DNA of 64,000 nt from Noviluteimonas gilva (GCF_009740395.1 NZ_WOXT01000004.1:310001-374000); one strand, 5' to 3'; shown: positions 27,308 to 37,603, numbered from the stretch's first letter. Notes: generated by a model from the sequence alone, not told the origin. Numbers and translations: made by a program.

Positions 27308-28626
27308 AGCGCCCACGGGCAGTTCGACGATCGCCTCCAGCCCACCGCCCTCGCGATTGCGCAAGGTGAGCGTCGCGCCGATCGATGCGGTAAGTTGCTG
27401 CGCGATCGCAAGGCCGAGCCCGGTGCCGCCGGTGTCGCGATTGCGCGAGGTTTCGAGCCGATAGAAGGGTTGCATGACCTTGTCGAGTTCTTCCGCGGGA
27501 ATGCCGGGACCGCGATCGGCAATCACGATGCGGACCCGATCGTTGCCGACGCTCGCCACTTCGACCTCCGCCGCGCCCGCGTAGGCCAGCGCGTTGTCGA
27601 TCAGATTGCCGACGACACGCCGCAAGGCCTGCAAACGCGTCACGACATGCGTGCCTGCGCGACCCGCCAGATCGACACGCTTTCCCACGTCCTGGTAATC
27701 GGCGACGAGGCTTTCGAGGAAGGCATCCATTTCGATGCGGACCATGGGCTCGGCCGCCCCGTGCGCGCTGCGCGCATAGGCGATGCCTTCGCGCACGAGG
27801 TGTTGCATGTGGATCAGGTCTTCCATGATCCGCTCGCGTTCCGGCGAATCGTTCATCGTTTCGGCGCGCAAGCGCAGCCGCGTGATGGGCGTCTGCAGGT
27901 CGTGCGAGATCGACGCGAGGATCTGCAGGCGTTCGCGCGTGTAGTTCGCGATGCGGTCCTGCATCGAGTTGAAGGCCACGACCGCCTCGGTGACTTCCGC
28001 GGGCCCCACCGAAGACAGGCGCGCACCTTCGCCGGAGGGGGACAAGGTTCGCGCCGCCGAGGCGAGACGTTCGAGCGGACGCGTCGCCAAGCGCACCGCG
28101 GCCCACGTGCATGCGAGCAACACCAGCAATTGCGCGGCGAGCACGTACGGCAGCCACTTCGCCACCGGCATCAGCGACGGTTGCACATCGATCGTGAGCG
28201 GCGTTCCGTCGCGGAGCGCGACGTGGATCTGGAATTGTTCGGGGTCGTCCGACACCACGTTCGCGACGATGGGGCGTTCCGGTCCCAACGCGCGCGCGAT
28301 CCCTTCGGTCATTCCGCGCGCAAGCGCGCTCTTCGGCGGTGGGCCCGCCGTCTCGCCGCGGCCCAGGAGATAGGTGACGGTGCGGCGATGCAGGATCGGC
28401 AACGCGCCGGCGCGCTCGCTGGCCGGCAGGCGATCGAGCATGTTCACCGCAACGCCGACGTCGTGCTCGACGTTGGTCATCAGCATCGAGGACGCGGCTT
28501 CATGGCGTTCGTAGAAGAGCAGCCCGAACGACAGCGCATGCGCGGCCAGCAGCCCGCCCAGCAGGATCAGCGAGAGCCGCGCCGCCATCGTGCGCGGCAG
28601 CCAGCGCGCCCATGCGCTCGGCGCGT

Positions 28627-28630
<4 letters not shown>
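27293..28630 (-). CDS. Sensor histidine kinase (HAMP, EnvZ-like architecture)
   Basis: The 445-residue product has two transmembrane helices (about 17-40 and 165-190) around a periplasmic domain. HAMP follows (ATRPLERLASAARTL), then HisKA with the EnvZ-like H-box ILASISHDLQTPITRLRLR. HATPase boxes are NLIDNALAYAG, DRGPGIPAEEL, FYRLETSRNRDTGGTGLGL. The start overlaps the stop of the upstream response regulator gene by 4 nt (ATGA), so the two are co-translated. Confidence 0.94.
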
Positions 28631-29367
<737 letters not shown>

Positions 29368-29471
29368 TGCGTTCGACTCGATACTTGGAGCAGTGGGTGC
29401 AGGTTAGGTCCGGACGGCGCGGCGTGCCACCCTGCCCCGCGAATCGGAGCAGGAGGCACGCCTGGCGTTCC

Positions 29472-29894
29472 TTACTTCGCCGCGATGTCCACCGTGACTT
29501 CGCCGCGGGTCATGCGGGAGTACGGGCAGGTCTGGTGCGCGAAGGCGAGGAGCTTGGCTTTCGTCTCTTCGTCGACGCCCGGCAGATTGACGTTGAGCTT
29601 CACGGCGAGCTGGTAGTTGCCTTCGCTGGTCTTGCCCAGGTCGACCTGCGCATCGACGGCGGTTTCCGGCGGCAGGCGCACCTTCAGCTGCTGCGCGGCG
29701 ATGCCGATCGCGCTGAGGAAGCAGGCCGAGTAACCGACGCCGAAGAGCTGCTCCGGATTCGTGCCTTCCTTGCCCGAGACGAAGTGGTCGAGCTTGACGT
29801 CGAGCTTGCCGTCGCTGGAGCGGCCGCTGCCGTCGCGACCACCGGTGACGTGGGTGTTGGTGGTGTAGAGGACTTCTTGCAGGGGGAGTGCCAT
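29472..29894 (-). CDS. ohr: Organic hydroperoxide resistance protein, Ohr subfamily of OsmC
   Basis: The 140-residue product carries both redox cysteines of Ohr: VGYSACFLSAIG (about Cys58) and HQTCPYSRMTRG (about Cys122). It also has the conserved Arg region near the N-terminus and the Glu in GTNPEQLF. Ohr reduces organic hydroperoxides at the expense of lipoylated proteins. No OhrR regulator is encoded next to it. It lies between a two-component system and a thioredoxin/CcdA pair on the same strand. Confidence 0.92.
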   Translation of the reverse strand: MALPLQEVLYTTNTHVTGGRDGSGRSSDGKLDVKLDHFVSGKEGTNPEQLFGVGYSACFLSAIGIAAQQLKVRLPPETAVDAQVDLGKTSEGNYQLAVKLNVNLPGVDEETKAKLLAFAHQTCPYSRMTRGEVTVDIAAK

Positions 29895-29938
29895 GAGGGG
29901 GATTCCGGTTGGGGGAGGTGGTATTTCATGCCGATGCG

Positions 29939-30004
29939 GTATCGGCGGTGTGTCGCGTCAAGGGGCGATTTGTCGGCGCGCATGTCGTGCAACGGCGCCG
30001 ATAC
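29939..30004. promoter_or_regulatory. 9-bp inverted repeat between ohr and the thioredoxin gene, possible operator
   Basis: The segment GTATCGGCG at 29939-29947 is repeated in inverted form as CGCCGATAC at 29996-30004, 48 nt apart, in the 125-nt gap upstream of ohr. Such widely spaced half-sites suit a looping regulator or two dimers. The related sequence CGATACA follows at 30009. Recognition by a regulator is inference. Confidence 0.3.
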
Positions 30005-30019
30005 GGTTCGATACAAAAC

Positions 30020-30565
30020 TCACTTGCCGAGCAAACCGCGGATCTTCGCTTCGGTCTGCGCGTACTGGCCTTCGCCGAAGTGCGAGTAGACGACGTGGCC
30101 GGTCTGGTCGATCAGGTACTGCGCGGGCCAGTACTGGTTGCCGTAGGCATTCCACGTGCGATAACCGTTGTCCTGCGCGACCGGATAGGTGATGCCGAAG
30201 CGCTTCACGGCGTCCTGGACATTGCCGAGGATCCGCTCGTGGCCGTATTCGGGCGTATGCACGCCCACGACGACGAGCCCGTCCTTGGCGTAGCGCTCGT
30301 GCAATTGCTTCACGTGCGGGATGACGCGGATGCAGTTGATGCAGTCGTAGGTCCAGAATTCGACGAGCACGACCTTGCCGCGCAGCGACTGCATCGTCAG
30401 CGGCCTGGTGTTGATCCAATTGTTGATGCCGGTGAATTCCGGCGCGGCCGGCGGCGAGGCGGTGTTGGCGTTGGCGAGCGCGCCTGCGGGCGCGTCCGCC
30501 GCGCACGAGACGCACGAGACGGCCGTGAGGCCCGCGAGGAAGAGAGCGGAAAGCGACTTGTGCAT
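30020..30565 (-). CDS. Thioredoxin-like protein related to the DipZ C-terminal domain
   Basis: The 181-residue exported protein has a signal sequence (possible lipoprotein, AVSC near residue 18). Its thioredoxin fold has the redox motif WTYDCINC, the DipZ/TlpA variant of CxxC. The typical tail YRTWNAYGNQYWPAQYLIDQTG is followed by HFGEGQYAQTEAKIRGLL. It probably takes electrons from the CcdA-like protein encoded 4 nt upstream and keeps periplasmic thiols reduced. The pair equals DipZ split into two genes. Confidence 0.9.
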   Translation of the reverse strand: MHKSLSALFLAGLTAVSCVSCAADAPAGALANANTASPPAAPEFTGINNWINTRPLTMQSLRGKVVLVEFWTYDCINCIRVIPHVKQLHERYAKDGLVVVGVHTPEYGHERILGNVQDAVKRFGITYPVAQDNGYRTWNAYGNQYWPAQYLIDQTGHVVYSHFGEGQYAQTEAKIRGLLGK

Positions 30566-30569
30566 GGTT

Positions 30570-31274
30570 TCAAAGTCCTGTTGCGACGGCGGGGAACCAC
30601 TGCGTCGCCCACGCGATGAGCGCGACGTCGTAGTGGAACAGTTGCAGCACGGCCACCACGATGGCGATCGCGCCGAACGCTTTGCGGAACAGATCCGCAC
30701 TGCGATGGAAGGAAGACAGGCGCGCGGAGATCCAGCGTCCGCCATAGGCGATCGCCAGCATCGGCACCGCCGCGCCGAGCGCATAGAGCGCGAACAGCGA
30801 CGCCGCCTGGCCCGGCGCCTGCGCACTCGCGGCGAGCGCGAGCATCGCCGCGAGCACGGGGCCGGCGCAGGGCGTCCACGCCACACCGAGCGAAGCGCCG
30901 ATGACCAGCGCACCCCATGTGCCGCGCGGTGCTTGCGATGACGAGGCGCGGCCGCCGAATCGCGCAGACAGCTGCTGCACGCGCGCGACGAGCCAATCGA
31001 AAGGCGCCGACCACACGCACGCGATGCCCGCGAGCAGCAGCAGGAGAATCGAGCCGTTGCGGATCGATTCCTGCAACTCACCCGAACTCGACGCGAGCGC
31101 ACCGATGAGAATGCCGCCGAGTCCGAAGCTCAGCACGAAGCCGAGGATGAGCAACAACGGTTCCGCCCTGCTCCGCCCCGCGGTGGTGGCGAGCACGATC
31201 GGCAGCATCGGCAGGATGCAAGGGGACGCGATGGTGGCGACGCCGGCGACGGCCGCGAGTGCGTAATCGAGCAT
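30570..31274 (-). CDS. CcdA/DsbD-like membrane electron-transfer protein
   Basis: The 234-residue product has about six transmembrane helices. The paired redox cysteines lie in ASPCILPMLPIV (helix 1) and WTPCAGPVLAAM (helix 4), as in CcdA and the membrane part of DsbD and DipZ. It should move electrons from cytoplasmic thioredoxin to the exported thioredoxin-like partner that follows 4 nt later. I took the ATG at 31274 because family proteins begin right before the first helix; longer in-frame starts exist. Confidence 0.9.
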   Translation of the reverse strand: MLDYALAAVAGVATIASPCILPMLPIVLATTAGRSRAEPLLLILGFVLSFGLGGILIGALASSSGELQESIRNGSILLLLLAGIACVWSAPFDWLVARVQQLSARFGGRASSSQAPRGTWGALVIGASLGVAWTPCAGPVLAAMLALAASAQAPGQAASLFALYALGAAVPMLAIAYGGRWISARLSSFHRSADLFRKAFGAIAIVVAVLQLFHYDVALIAWATQWFPAVATGL

Positions 31275-31379
31275 GGGGGGTGTCTGCTTGAACTCTGGGG
31301 CGCGCAGGATGCCGCGGGTGTGTACCGCACCCATGTCGGCGGCGGTCGCGCGTGCAACATCGTGTTTCAGTAGTGCCGA

Positions 31380-31430
31380 CGGATACACGGAGATACAGAA
31401 AGGCAGCACACTGGTGCGGCCTTGTATCCG
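31380..31430. promoter_or_regulatory. Spaced 8-bp inverted repeat in the ccdA-cupin divergent region
   Basis: CGGATACA at 31380 is mirrored by TGTATCCG ending at 31430, with centres about 43 bp (four helical turns) apart and a further GATACA between them. The 274-nt gap holds the promoters of the divergent CcdA and cupin genes, so a shared operator is plausible. Nothing else was recognised in this gap apart from an AAGGAGA ribosome binding site at 31533-31540 for the cupin. Confidence 0.3.
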
Positions 31431-31548
31431 ATCGTGTCGGGGCCCGGTGACGACACGCTTCCAGACAGTCATCCCTTGCGCGCGACACACCGCGGATACC
31501 GCACGCGCCTCAAATGACGGTTCCCAAGCAAACAAGGAGAACGACACG

Positions 31549-31959
31549 ATGAAAACCAATTACGCATTCGGCCTGGCGGCTTTGTCGCTGGTTGCGCTGC
31601 TGGGCGGAACGATGCTTGCGCACGCGCAGCAATCGGGTATCTCGCGCAAAGATCTGTTGCAGGAGAACCTCAGCGCACCGGGCCGGCAGGTGGTGCAAGT
31701 GAGCGTGGGCTTTGCGCCTGGTGCTTCAGCGGCGCGCCACAGCCACCCCGGCGAAGAAGTCGCGTACGTGCTCGAAGGGCGCATCGAGTACCACATCGAT
31801 GGCAAGCCGCCCGACGTCCTGATGCCCGGCGACACGGTGTTCATTCCGGCCGGCGTCGTGCACTCGGCGCGGAACCTCGACGAAAACACCAGGTCGACGG
31901 AATTGGCGACCTACATCGTCGAGCGCGGCAAGCCCTTGGTGCAGGCTGCCGCACCCTAA
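31549..31959 (+). CDS. Exported cupin-domain protein
   Basis: The 136-residue product has a signal peptide (residues 1-25, ending AHA|QQ). Its single cupin barrel has a well-kept metal site: ARHSHPGEEVAYVLEG (two His and one Glu), then PAGVVHSARN with the third His. A strong AAGGAGA ribosome binding site precedes the ATG. It is divergent from the CcdA/thioredoxin pair and ends with a 4-nt overlap against the stop of the TPR gene. Role unknown. Confidence 0.87.
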   Translation: MKTNYAFGLAALSLVALLGGTMLAHAQQSGISRKDLLQENLSAPGRQVVQVSVGFAPGASAARHSHPGEEVAYVLEGRIEYHIDGKPPDVLMPGDTVFIPAGVVHSARNLDENTRSTELATYIVERGKPLVQAAAP

Positions 31960-34142
31960 CGCGATCGTGCGGTCGCATCCCCCGCCGGCATCAACGCCAA
32001 CCGATCCCGCGCCAGCATCGCCGGCAGGCCTGCGTGCTGCGCGCGATGCATACGACGCAGCTCCGCGTTGCGCGCGACGATGCGCGGATCATCGGCGATC
32101 CCGAGCCAGCGCTGCCGTGCTTCCCGGCCCACTTGTTCGGTGTAGCGCGCGCCCAGCTCTTCGCGCACCAGCGCTTCGCGATCCGGTTGCAGGAACGCGA
32201 CGAATCGCGCGTTCGAGGGCTTGCGCATCCACGCCGGCCCCTTCAACGCAGTGACCGTCGCCAGCAACTCCGCACGCCGCGCGTTCCAGTCCTGCGGCTC
32301 GGCCAGGCACGGCGCCAGCATCGAAAGCCGCCGCACCTGCGCGTTGATCGGCGTTCCGTTCGGCACGAGTGCGCGGAAACTCGCGACGTCATAACGCGGG
32401 GCCAGCACGCCTGCGTGCACGAGCGCCTGGCGCATCTGCGCCGAGCGCCCGAGTTCGACGGCGGCCAGGCAGCCCGCGCCCATTGCGATGGTCCAGTTCC
32501 AACGGCGCTCCTCGGCGGCGCGCGGAATCAACGCAAAGGCGCCGTCGTAGGCGGCCTGCGCGTTGCCGCGCGCGTTTTCGACTACGACGCGGCTGGATTC
32601 GGCGAACAGGTTGCCCGGTGCCAAACGTTGCGACACGCGCAGCCACGCATCGGCAGCCGCGGGCTCGCCCAGGTCCTGCAGGGCCGGCACCATCTCCGCG
32701 ATGATTTCGTGGTCGTCCGGGTCGATGCGGTGGGCGACCAGGTTCCAGTGCACGTAGGCGGCGAGATCGTTGCGAAACGCGGCGACGCCCGCCATCGCGG
32801 AGGCGGCATTCGGATTCTGCGGTTGCAATTGCCAGCCGCGTCGCGCGCTCGCCTCCGCCTCGTCGATCCGCCCGAGCCACAGCAACGCACTGGTCTTCAG
32901 GAAATAGAGCGAGCCGTTGAGCGGATCCAGGCTCAACACCGCCTCGGCACTCGCCAGCGCCGATTCGAATTCCATGTCGTACAGGTGACGCCGCGCCTGC
33001 GTCGTGCGCAGCCACGTGTCGTTGGGCGCGCGCTCGATCGCCTGCGCCAACAGGCGCCGCGAAACATCGAACTCACCGGCCTCTTCCGCCAACTCCGCAC
33101 GCACGCCGAGCAACTGCGCGTTGCCCGGATCGATCTGTTCGATCCGCGCGAGCCACGGCCGCGCACGCAACCGCGCGGTGCGCTTGGGGATCTTGCCGGT
33201 CTGCGTCATCAACATTTCCACGCGCACCAGGCCGACCATCGCGTCGAGGTAATTCGGATCACGTGCGAGCGCTTGCAACATCGCGCGTTCGGCGGCGTCG
33301 AGCGAGGCGAAACTGTCGATCGCGATCTGTTGCAAGCCGTGCGCATACGCATCGTAGGCGGCCACGTCACGTGTCCCCCCCTGCACCGCCTTCGCGTGCT
33401 CGTCCGGCAACACTTCACCGACGAGCGCTTTCGCGACTTCCGAAGCGATCTCATCCTGGATCGCGAACAGATCGGCCAGCCGGCGATCGTAACTGCGCGA
33501 CCACAACTCCGACCCATCATCGGTGCGCACCAATTGCGCGGTGATGCGGACCATCTCGCCGGAACGCTGCACGCTGCCCTCCACCACGGTGGCCACGCCG
33601 AGCAACTCGCCGATGCGGCGCACATCGTCCTGCTTGCCGCGGAAGGAGAACGACGACGTGCGTGCAGCCACTTTCAACTTCGGCACCTGCGCAAGCTGGT
33701 GCAGCAGCGTCTCGCTCAACCCGTCGGAGAAATATTCATCCTCCGGGCGCGACGAAAGATTGAGGAACGGCAACACTGCCGTCGACGCCGCACCCAGGCG
33801 CGCCTTCGACCCGGTGAGCCCGACATCGCCGCTCAACGCATGGACGAACCAACCGACGCCCGCCGCGACCAGCAACGCCGCGACGAAGAAGACGCGCTTG
33901 TTGCCCTTGGGTGCGCGTTCAAGCCGCAGACCCTCTGGCGTGAGTTCGGTGAGCCATGCGATGACGACCGCAACGGGCAACCCCAGCAAGACGATCAGGG
34001 TGATCAGGCGCGGCGCCCAATCAGGTAAGCCCAACTGCGGCGCGACTGTTGCGCCGACCTGGATCACCAGCCAAGCGACGACCAGATAGCCGGCGGCGAC
34101 CTTGAAGACCTTGCGGCGCTTGAGTTCGGCGAACAGGGACAT
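31956..34142 (-). CDS. TolB-like/TPR membrane protein
   Basis: The 728-residue product starts MSLFAELKRRKVFKVAAGYLVVAWLV, the usual opening of Xanthomonadales TolB/TPR proteins, right after a GGAGAGG ribosome binding site. It has three N-terminal transmembrane segments (about 15-110). A FlgO/TolB-like domain follows (TAVLPFLNLSSRPEDEYFSDGLSETLL and VEGSVQRSGEMVRITAQLV, about 120-235). A long series of tetratricopeptide-like helices runs to the end. Homologues are often linked to adenylate cyclase or CadC-type regulators. No catalytic domain is present; function unknown. Confidence 0.85.
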   Translation of the reverse strand: MSLFAELKRRKVFKVAAGYLVVAWLVIQVGATVAPQLGLPDWAPRLITLIVLLGLPVAVVIAWLTELTPEGLRLERAPKGNKRVFFVAALLVAAGVGWFVHALSGDVGLTGSKARLGAASTAVLPFLNLSSRPEDEYFSDGLSETLLHQLAQVPKLKVAARTSSFSFRGKQDDVRRIGELLGVATVVEGSVQRSGEMVRITAQLVRTDDGSELWSRSYDRRLADLFAIQDEIASEVAKALVGEVLPDEHAKAVQGGTRDVAAYDAYAHGLQQIAIDSFASLDAAERAMLQALARDPNYLDAMVGLVRVEMLMTQTGKIPKRTARLRARPWLARIEQIDPGNAQLLGVRAELAEEAGEFDVSRRLLAQAIERAPNDTWLRTTQARRHLYDMEFESALASAEAVLSLDPLNGSLYFLKTSALLWLGRIDEAEASARRGWQLQPQNPNAASAMAGVAAFRNDLAAYVHWNLVAHRIDPDDHEIIAEMVPALQDLGEPAAADAWLRVSQRLAPGNLFAESSRVVVENARGNAQAAYDGAFALIPRAAEERRWNWTIAMGAGCLAAVELGRSAQMRQALVHAGVLAPRYDVASFRALVPNGTPINAQVRRLSMLAPCLAEPQDWNARRAELLATVTALKGPAWMRKPSNARFVAFLQPDREALVREELGARYTEQVGREARQRWLGIADDPRIVARNAELRRMHRAQHAGLPAMLARDRLALMPAGDATARSR

Positions 34143-34244
34143 CGCCTCTCCGGCTTGGGCCGGATGAGGCCGGCACAACTCCCCTAACGGCGGGAGGCCG
34201 TCAGACCGGTCCCCATCGCCCGCGGTGCCGTCGCGACGCAATCC

Positions 34245-34586
34245 TCAATGGAGCAGGTTCAGATTGGGATTGAGGTAGACGGCGAGGCCGAAGAACACCA
34301 AGGGCGCGCCGCAAAGCGCGAGCAATATCCAAGCGATTCGCTGTGCCCACGACGTCAGCGTTCCGGAGATCGCCGCCCGGATCGAGACTGCGATGCACAG
34401 GATCCAAAGGACAAGCGTGCCGTAGCACCCGAGGTTCCCCATCTGGATCCAGAAATTGACGTCACCGTGTTGTCCTCCGACATTGAAGCCGTCGTATCGG
34501 TGACTCGCATACGCCCACAACGCCGCGAACGAGAGCGCTGCCAGGTTGAGCGTGACGAAGGTGCGCCTGAAGGCCGCTTGGCTCAC
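34245..34586 (-). CDS. Small hypothetical membrane protein
   Basis: The 113-residue product has three predicted membrane helices (about 8-27, 50-72, 83-105) and no recognised domain. The GTG start at 34586 overlaps the stop of the upstream gene (GTGA), so it is translated together with the membrane protein at 34583. It belongs to a run of lower-GC orphan genes from about 34.2 to 38.1 kb. Confidence 0.7.
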   Translation of the reverse strand: MSQAAFRRTFVTLNLAALSFAALWAYASHRYDGFNVGGQHGDVNFWIQMGNLGCYGTLVLWILCIAVSIRAAISGTLTSWAQRIAWILLALCGAPLVFFGLAVYLNPNLNLLH

Positions 34587-35035
34587 GCCTTACCCCCAAG
34601 CCATTTGAACTGATCGACCCGCGCGACGTAGGCAGCCAGCGCCAGTGCAGCGGCAGCCCAGCCAATTTCGCCAAGGGAGCGCGCCTTGAGGCCCCACAGA
34701 TGCATTGCGAGCAATAACGAACCGATCGACAGCAGCGCGGCAACCACGCTGTTCAACCCGCGACGCCATGCACGTTCGCGCCATTCCACCGGCACAAGGA
34801 CGGCAATCGACGCGAGCAATACGACATACGCGCACCATGCGAGCCAAATCCTTGTCCCGAGCGCCTCGAACCAATACGGGCTGAAAACCAGGATGCGCTC
34901 GCGCGTGTGGTGCGCGAGCGTGAAGCCTACCTGGAATCGGAACAGCCCCAATGCGGCCACACCCAAGCCGGCGGCGATTGCGAACTTCAGCATCCAGCGT
35001 TTGGTCATCGGCGACACACTACTGCCCTCCAGCAT
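34583..35035 (-). CDS. Hypothetical membrane protein
   Basis: The 150-residue product has four hydrophobic helices after a short N-terminus, with residues LKFAIAAGLGVAALGLFRF forming the first. No known domain is recognised. I chose the ATG at 35035 because GTGGAG sits seven nt upstream; this start overlaps the preceding gene by 17 nt. The ATG at 35008 is the alternative. The gene is part of a tightly packed three-gene membrane-protein unit (34245-35888). Confidence 0.65.
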   Translation of the reverse strand: MLEGSSVSPMTKRWMLKFAIAAGLGVAALGLFRFQVGFTLAHHTRERILVFSPYWFEALGTRIWLAWCAYVVLLASIAVLVPVEWRERAWRRGLNSVVAALLSIGSLLLAMHLWGLKARSLGEIGWAAAALALAAYVARVDQFKWLGGKA

Positions 35036-35888
35036 CGTTTCGCTCCACCGAATGAGAGAACCACAGGATCGGGAGTGGAATGTCCGCATCGCAAGCGTCG
35101 ACGGCCGTTCTGCCCTTTGGCGCCAACGGATAGAAATTGTCGATGCCACCGGGCACGAGACCAACGCCTCGGGCAGCGAATATCCTGACAAGCGCAACGG
35201 GGATCGCGGAGTCCTTGTAAATCGACAGCACCTCGGCGGCACCTGCGTCCGCGCCACGCCCGCCCTTCTTTTGACACGCCGCTTTCCAGGCGTGGACCAG
35301 GGCGGCCTGATTGACCCGGGAGCTTGGGCCCACCAAGGAAACGTAATCCACGCGCGACGAACCGAAACGATCAAGCGATTCCTCCAGCGCGGCAGAGAAC
35401 GCCTCCGCCGTTGCGTCGCAAGCCGTCGCATCGATGTGCAACGTCGCCTTTCCAGCATCATCGCGGCTGGTTTCAAGTTTGATCGAGCACGCGCCATCTA
35501 CAGCCAACGGTCCGAGGGCGCCGGTACTGCGCGCCATCTCGGCTGGCCTCTGCATCAACGCTCGATACATCGCGTAGTCGGTGGCGACATATGCCGAAGC
35601 ACAAAGCACGAGATACGTGACAAGGAACGTCCATCTCTTCAACCGCATCCAGGCCAGCGCCAACAACGCGGAAGCCGCTCCCGCGACGAGCACATAGACC
35701 AGATAGGAAGCAACGGATCCCCCGAACCATCCCGCAAAGAACGTAAGCTGCAGCGGAAACACGAAAAGGCCGACCGGGTTCGAGATTCCGCAGAACATCC
35801 TGAGCGGCGGGCAGCCGAAGAAAATCCCTGCCCCGAGTACGACCGATGGGATCAGGAACAGCAACCACGTCCTTATCCCTCGGCTCAC
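35019..35888 (-). CDS. Hypothetical membrane protein with C-terminal soluble domain
   Basis: The product is 289 residues from a GTG at 35888, which has a G-rich ribosome binding site. It has three or four membrane helices in the first 105 residues, then a domain of about 180 residues with several cysteines (DGACSIKLE, DATACDATAE, WKAACQKKG). No family is recognised. The following gene starts inside its last codons. Confidence 0.65.
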   Translation of the reverse strand: MSRGIRTWLLFLIPSVVLGAGIFFGCPPLRMFCGISNPVGLFVFPLQLTFFAGWFGGSVASYLVYVLVAGAASALLALAWMRLKRWTFLVTYLVLCASAYVATDYAMYRALMQRPAEMARSTGALGPLAVDGACSIKLETSRDDAGKATLHIDATACDATAEAFSAALEESLDRFGSSRVDYVSLVGPSSRVNQAALVHAWKAACQKKGGRGADAGAAEVLSIYKDSAIPVALVRIFAARGVGLVPGGIDNFYPLAPKGRTAVDACDADIPLPILWFSHSVERNDAGGQ

Positions 35889-35950
35889 GGCTCGCCCCCT
35901 TCAAGCGCGTTCAACGATCAACTCCCCCAGTGTCGGCGACTCGGACGTCG

Positions 35951-36904
35951 CTAGGGAAACAGACGCGAAGCATCCGGCGCAAGCCCCGTGGCATCGACAA
36001 CACGTTCGGCAACGATATAGCGCGACGGAACGTCGTTCTTCTTCCAGCGATAGACCCCGTAAAGCTCGATGACGGTGTTGCCCGCCCTCGGTGCCGGATA
36101 GCCCTCCCAAACGACCTTCATCATCTTCTCGACCCCGGGCGTGCCGTGCAGACTGCTTGGCACGTCGAGCACGACAACTGCGTCCTTGCATGCCTCGTCG
36201 TAAAGCAAGATCACGGAATGCGCGGCAGGCCTCGCCAGGGATTTGATGTGCACTCGAGTGTCGGCGTTCATTTCGGGGTTTGCGATCAACTCGCACGGGC
36301 TCGTAACGGCCAAATCGCCTCCCGTGTTGCTCGCAGCTTGCCCTTTTATCGAATCGCGCAAGATCTGTTGCGCATCCCCATCCAGCATCGGGGAAGACTT
36401 GCACTCAATGCTGGTCAACCCACTTTTTGAACAGAGCCGGAAACTGGGCAGCGTCTCCACAAGCGCGATCTTGCCGGGCTCTGTCTCCACGCCGAAGACA
36501 TGAACAAACAATCCCTTCGGGTACGCCAATCGGAGTTCGAGGCCCCTCGCCCCGGCTTCTGTCGGATAGGTCCCCGCAGAAATTCCGACTCCGTTCGATT
36601 GAACCGCAAACAGGCCAACGTCCTGCCGCGTGCGCTCCGGCGCGGTGCCTACGTAGACCGACCAAAGCGCGCGACCGCTCTCGCCGTCGACAACCCGGTA
36701 GATGTCGAAGTCGGGCCCGGACCGCAACTCAACGACCGCGCCGTACGGCTTCCTGAAGCAGAAGTTGAAGTTGAATACGTCGCACGGGTAATTCGAAGAT
36801 GGGCTCGCCTGCACTGCTAGCTCAGCGGGCGTTGCACAGCCAGTAGTGCCGAATCCGAGCACAAGAAGGCCCATCGCGATGAAGGACCTCGCGTCAAGTC
36901 TCAT
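35951..36904 (-). CDS. Hypothetical lipoprotein
   Basis: The 317-residue product has a lipoprotein signal with lipobox GTTGC (Cys at about residue 23). The mature part contains several cysteines (NYPCDVFNFNFCF, LCSKSG, ECKSSP, SPCELIA, DEACKD) that may form disulfides. No known domain was recognised. It is 62 nt upstream of the membrane-protein unit on the same strand. Base composition is lower in GC than the surrounding housekeeping genes. Confidence 0.65.
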   Translation of the reverse strand: MRLDARSFIAMGLLVLGFGTTGCATPAELAVQASPSSNYPCDVFNFNFCFRKPYGAVVELRSGPDFDIYRVVDGESGRALWSVYVGTAPERTRQDVGLFAVQSNGVGISAGTYPTEAGARGLELRLAYPKGLFVHVFGVETEPGKIALVETLPSFRLCSKSGLTSIECKSSPMLDGDAQQILRDSIKGQAASNTGGDLAVTSPCELIANPEMNADTRVHIKSLARPAAHSVILLYDEACKDAVVVLDVPSSLHGTPGVEKMMKVVWEGYPAPRAGNTVIELYGVYRWKKNDVPSRYIVAERVVDATGLAPDASRLFP

Positions 36905-37054
36905 TCCCTGGCCTCCATGCGGCGTCTGGATCAGTAGAGGGCGTTAAACGCATCGTGCGGCGCAATCCCAGTGAGCGGTGAATGGTCTGATCGGTCTCTT
37001 TGACGGACCCGATGGGGTTTTATTTCCGCGCCGTGCAGCACGCGCGGGGCGACT

Positions 37055-37603
37055 TCAATCCCTACGCTCCACGCATTTCATGAAGTCATCGATCGCGAAA
37101 TACTTGCCGTCCGTATCGAACGGCCCGAACTCGATCTCAGATTGCGTGCCGGTACGCGTACTTGTATTCGAGACCGTGACTGTGTTCATCGCGCAACCAA
37201 GCGATCGATCATGGGGATACTCAACCCTGATGAACGTCCTCTTGGAGTACAAGTCCTGGATCCCCGGCAACAAGAACGTACGCATGTCCTCGGAGGGCAC
37301 GAAGTAGCTCTCTGCCGGGCACCTGCGGTGCGACAGCTTATCGCCGAGCACAAATAGCAATGGCGCCCCGATGACGAGCTGTTCGCCGGTACAGAGAGCG
37401 ATCTTCTTGCTTGGCCGTCCGTACTCCACGATATAGAGATACGCGGCACCGTCAGCCAACTGTTTGGCCTCCGTCACGTGGCCGAAGCCGGAACGTTCGG
37501 CTCCCTTGTACGCAGAAACAATCGACCACGGCGTCGATGCGGCAGCGGTAGAGGCAATGGCTACGACTGCGCTTGCCGTGATCGCCCCAAGAAAACGTGT
37601 CAT
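37055..37603 (-). CDS. Hypothetical exported protein
   Basis: The 182-residue product has a signal peptide (residues 1-22, ending AAAS). The mature part has paired cysteines (ALCTGEQ, HRRCPAES, LGCAMN, KCVER). The ATG at 37603 has AAGGGG nine nt upstream; an upstream GTG is less likely. The length, cysteine pattern and neighbourhood resemble the lipoprotein at 35951, but no domain is recognised. Confidence 0.65.
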   Translation of the reverse strand: MTRFLGAITASAVVAIASTAAASTPWSIVSAYKGAERSGFGHVTEAKQLADGAAYLYIVEYGRPSKKIALCTGEQLVIGAPLLFVLGDKLSHRRCPAESYFVPSEDMRTFLLPGIQDLYSKRTFIRVEYPHDRSLGCAMNTVTVSNTSTRTGTQSEIEFGPFDTDGKYFAIDDFMKCVERRD

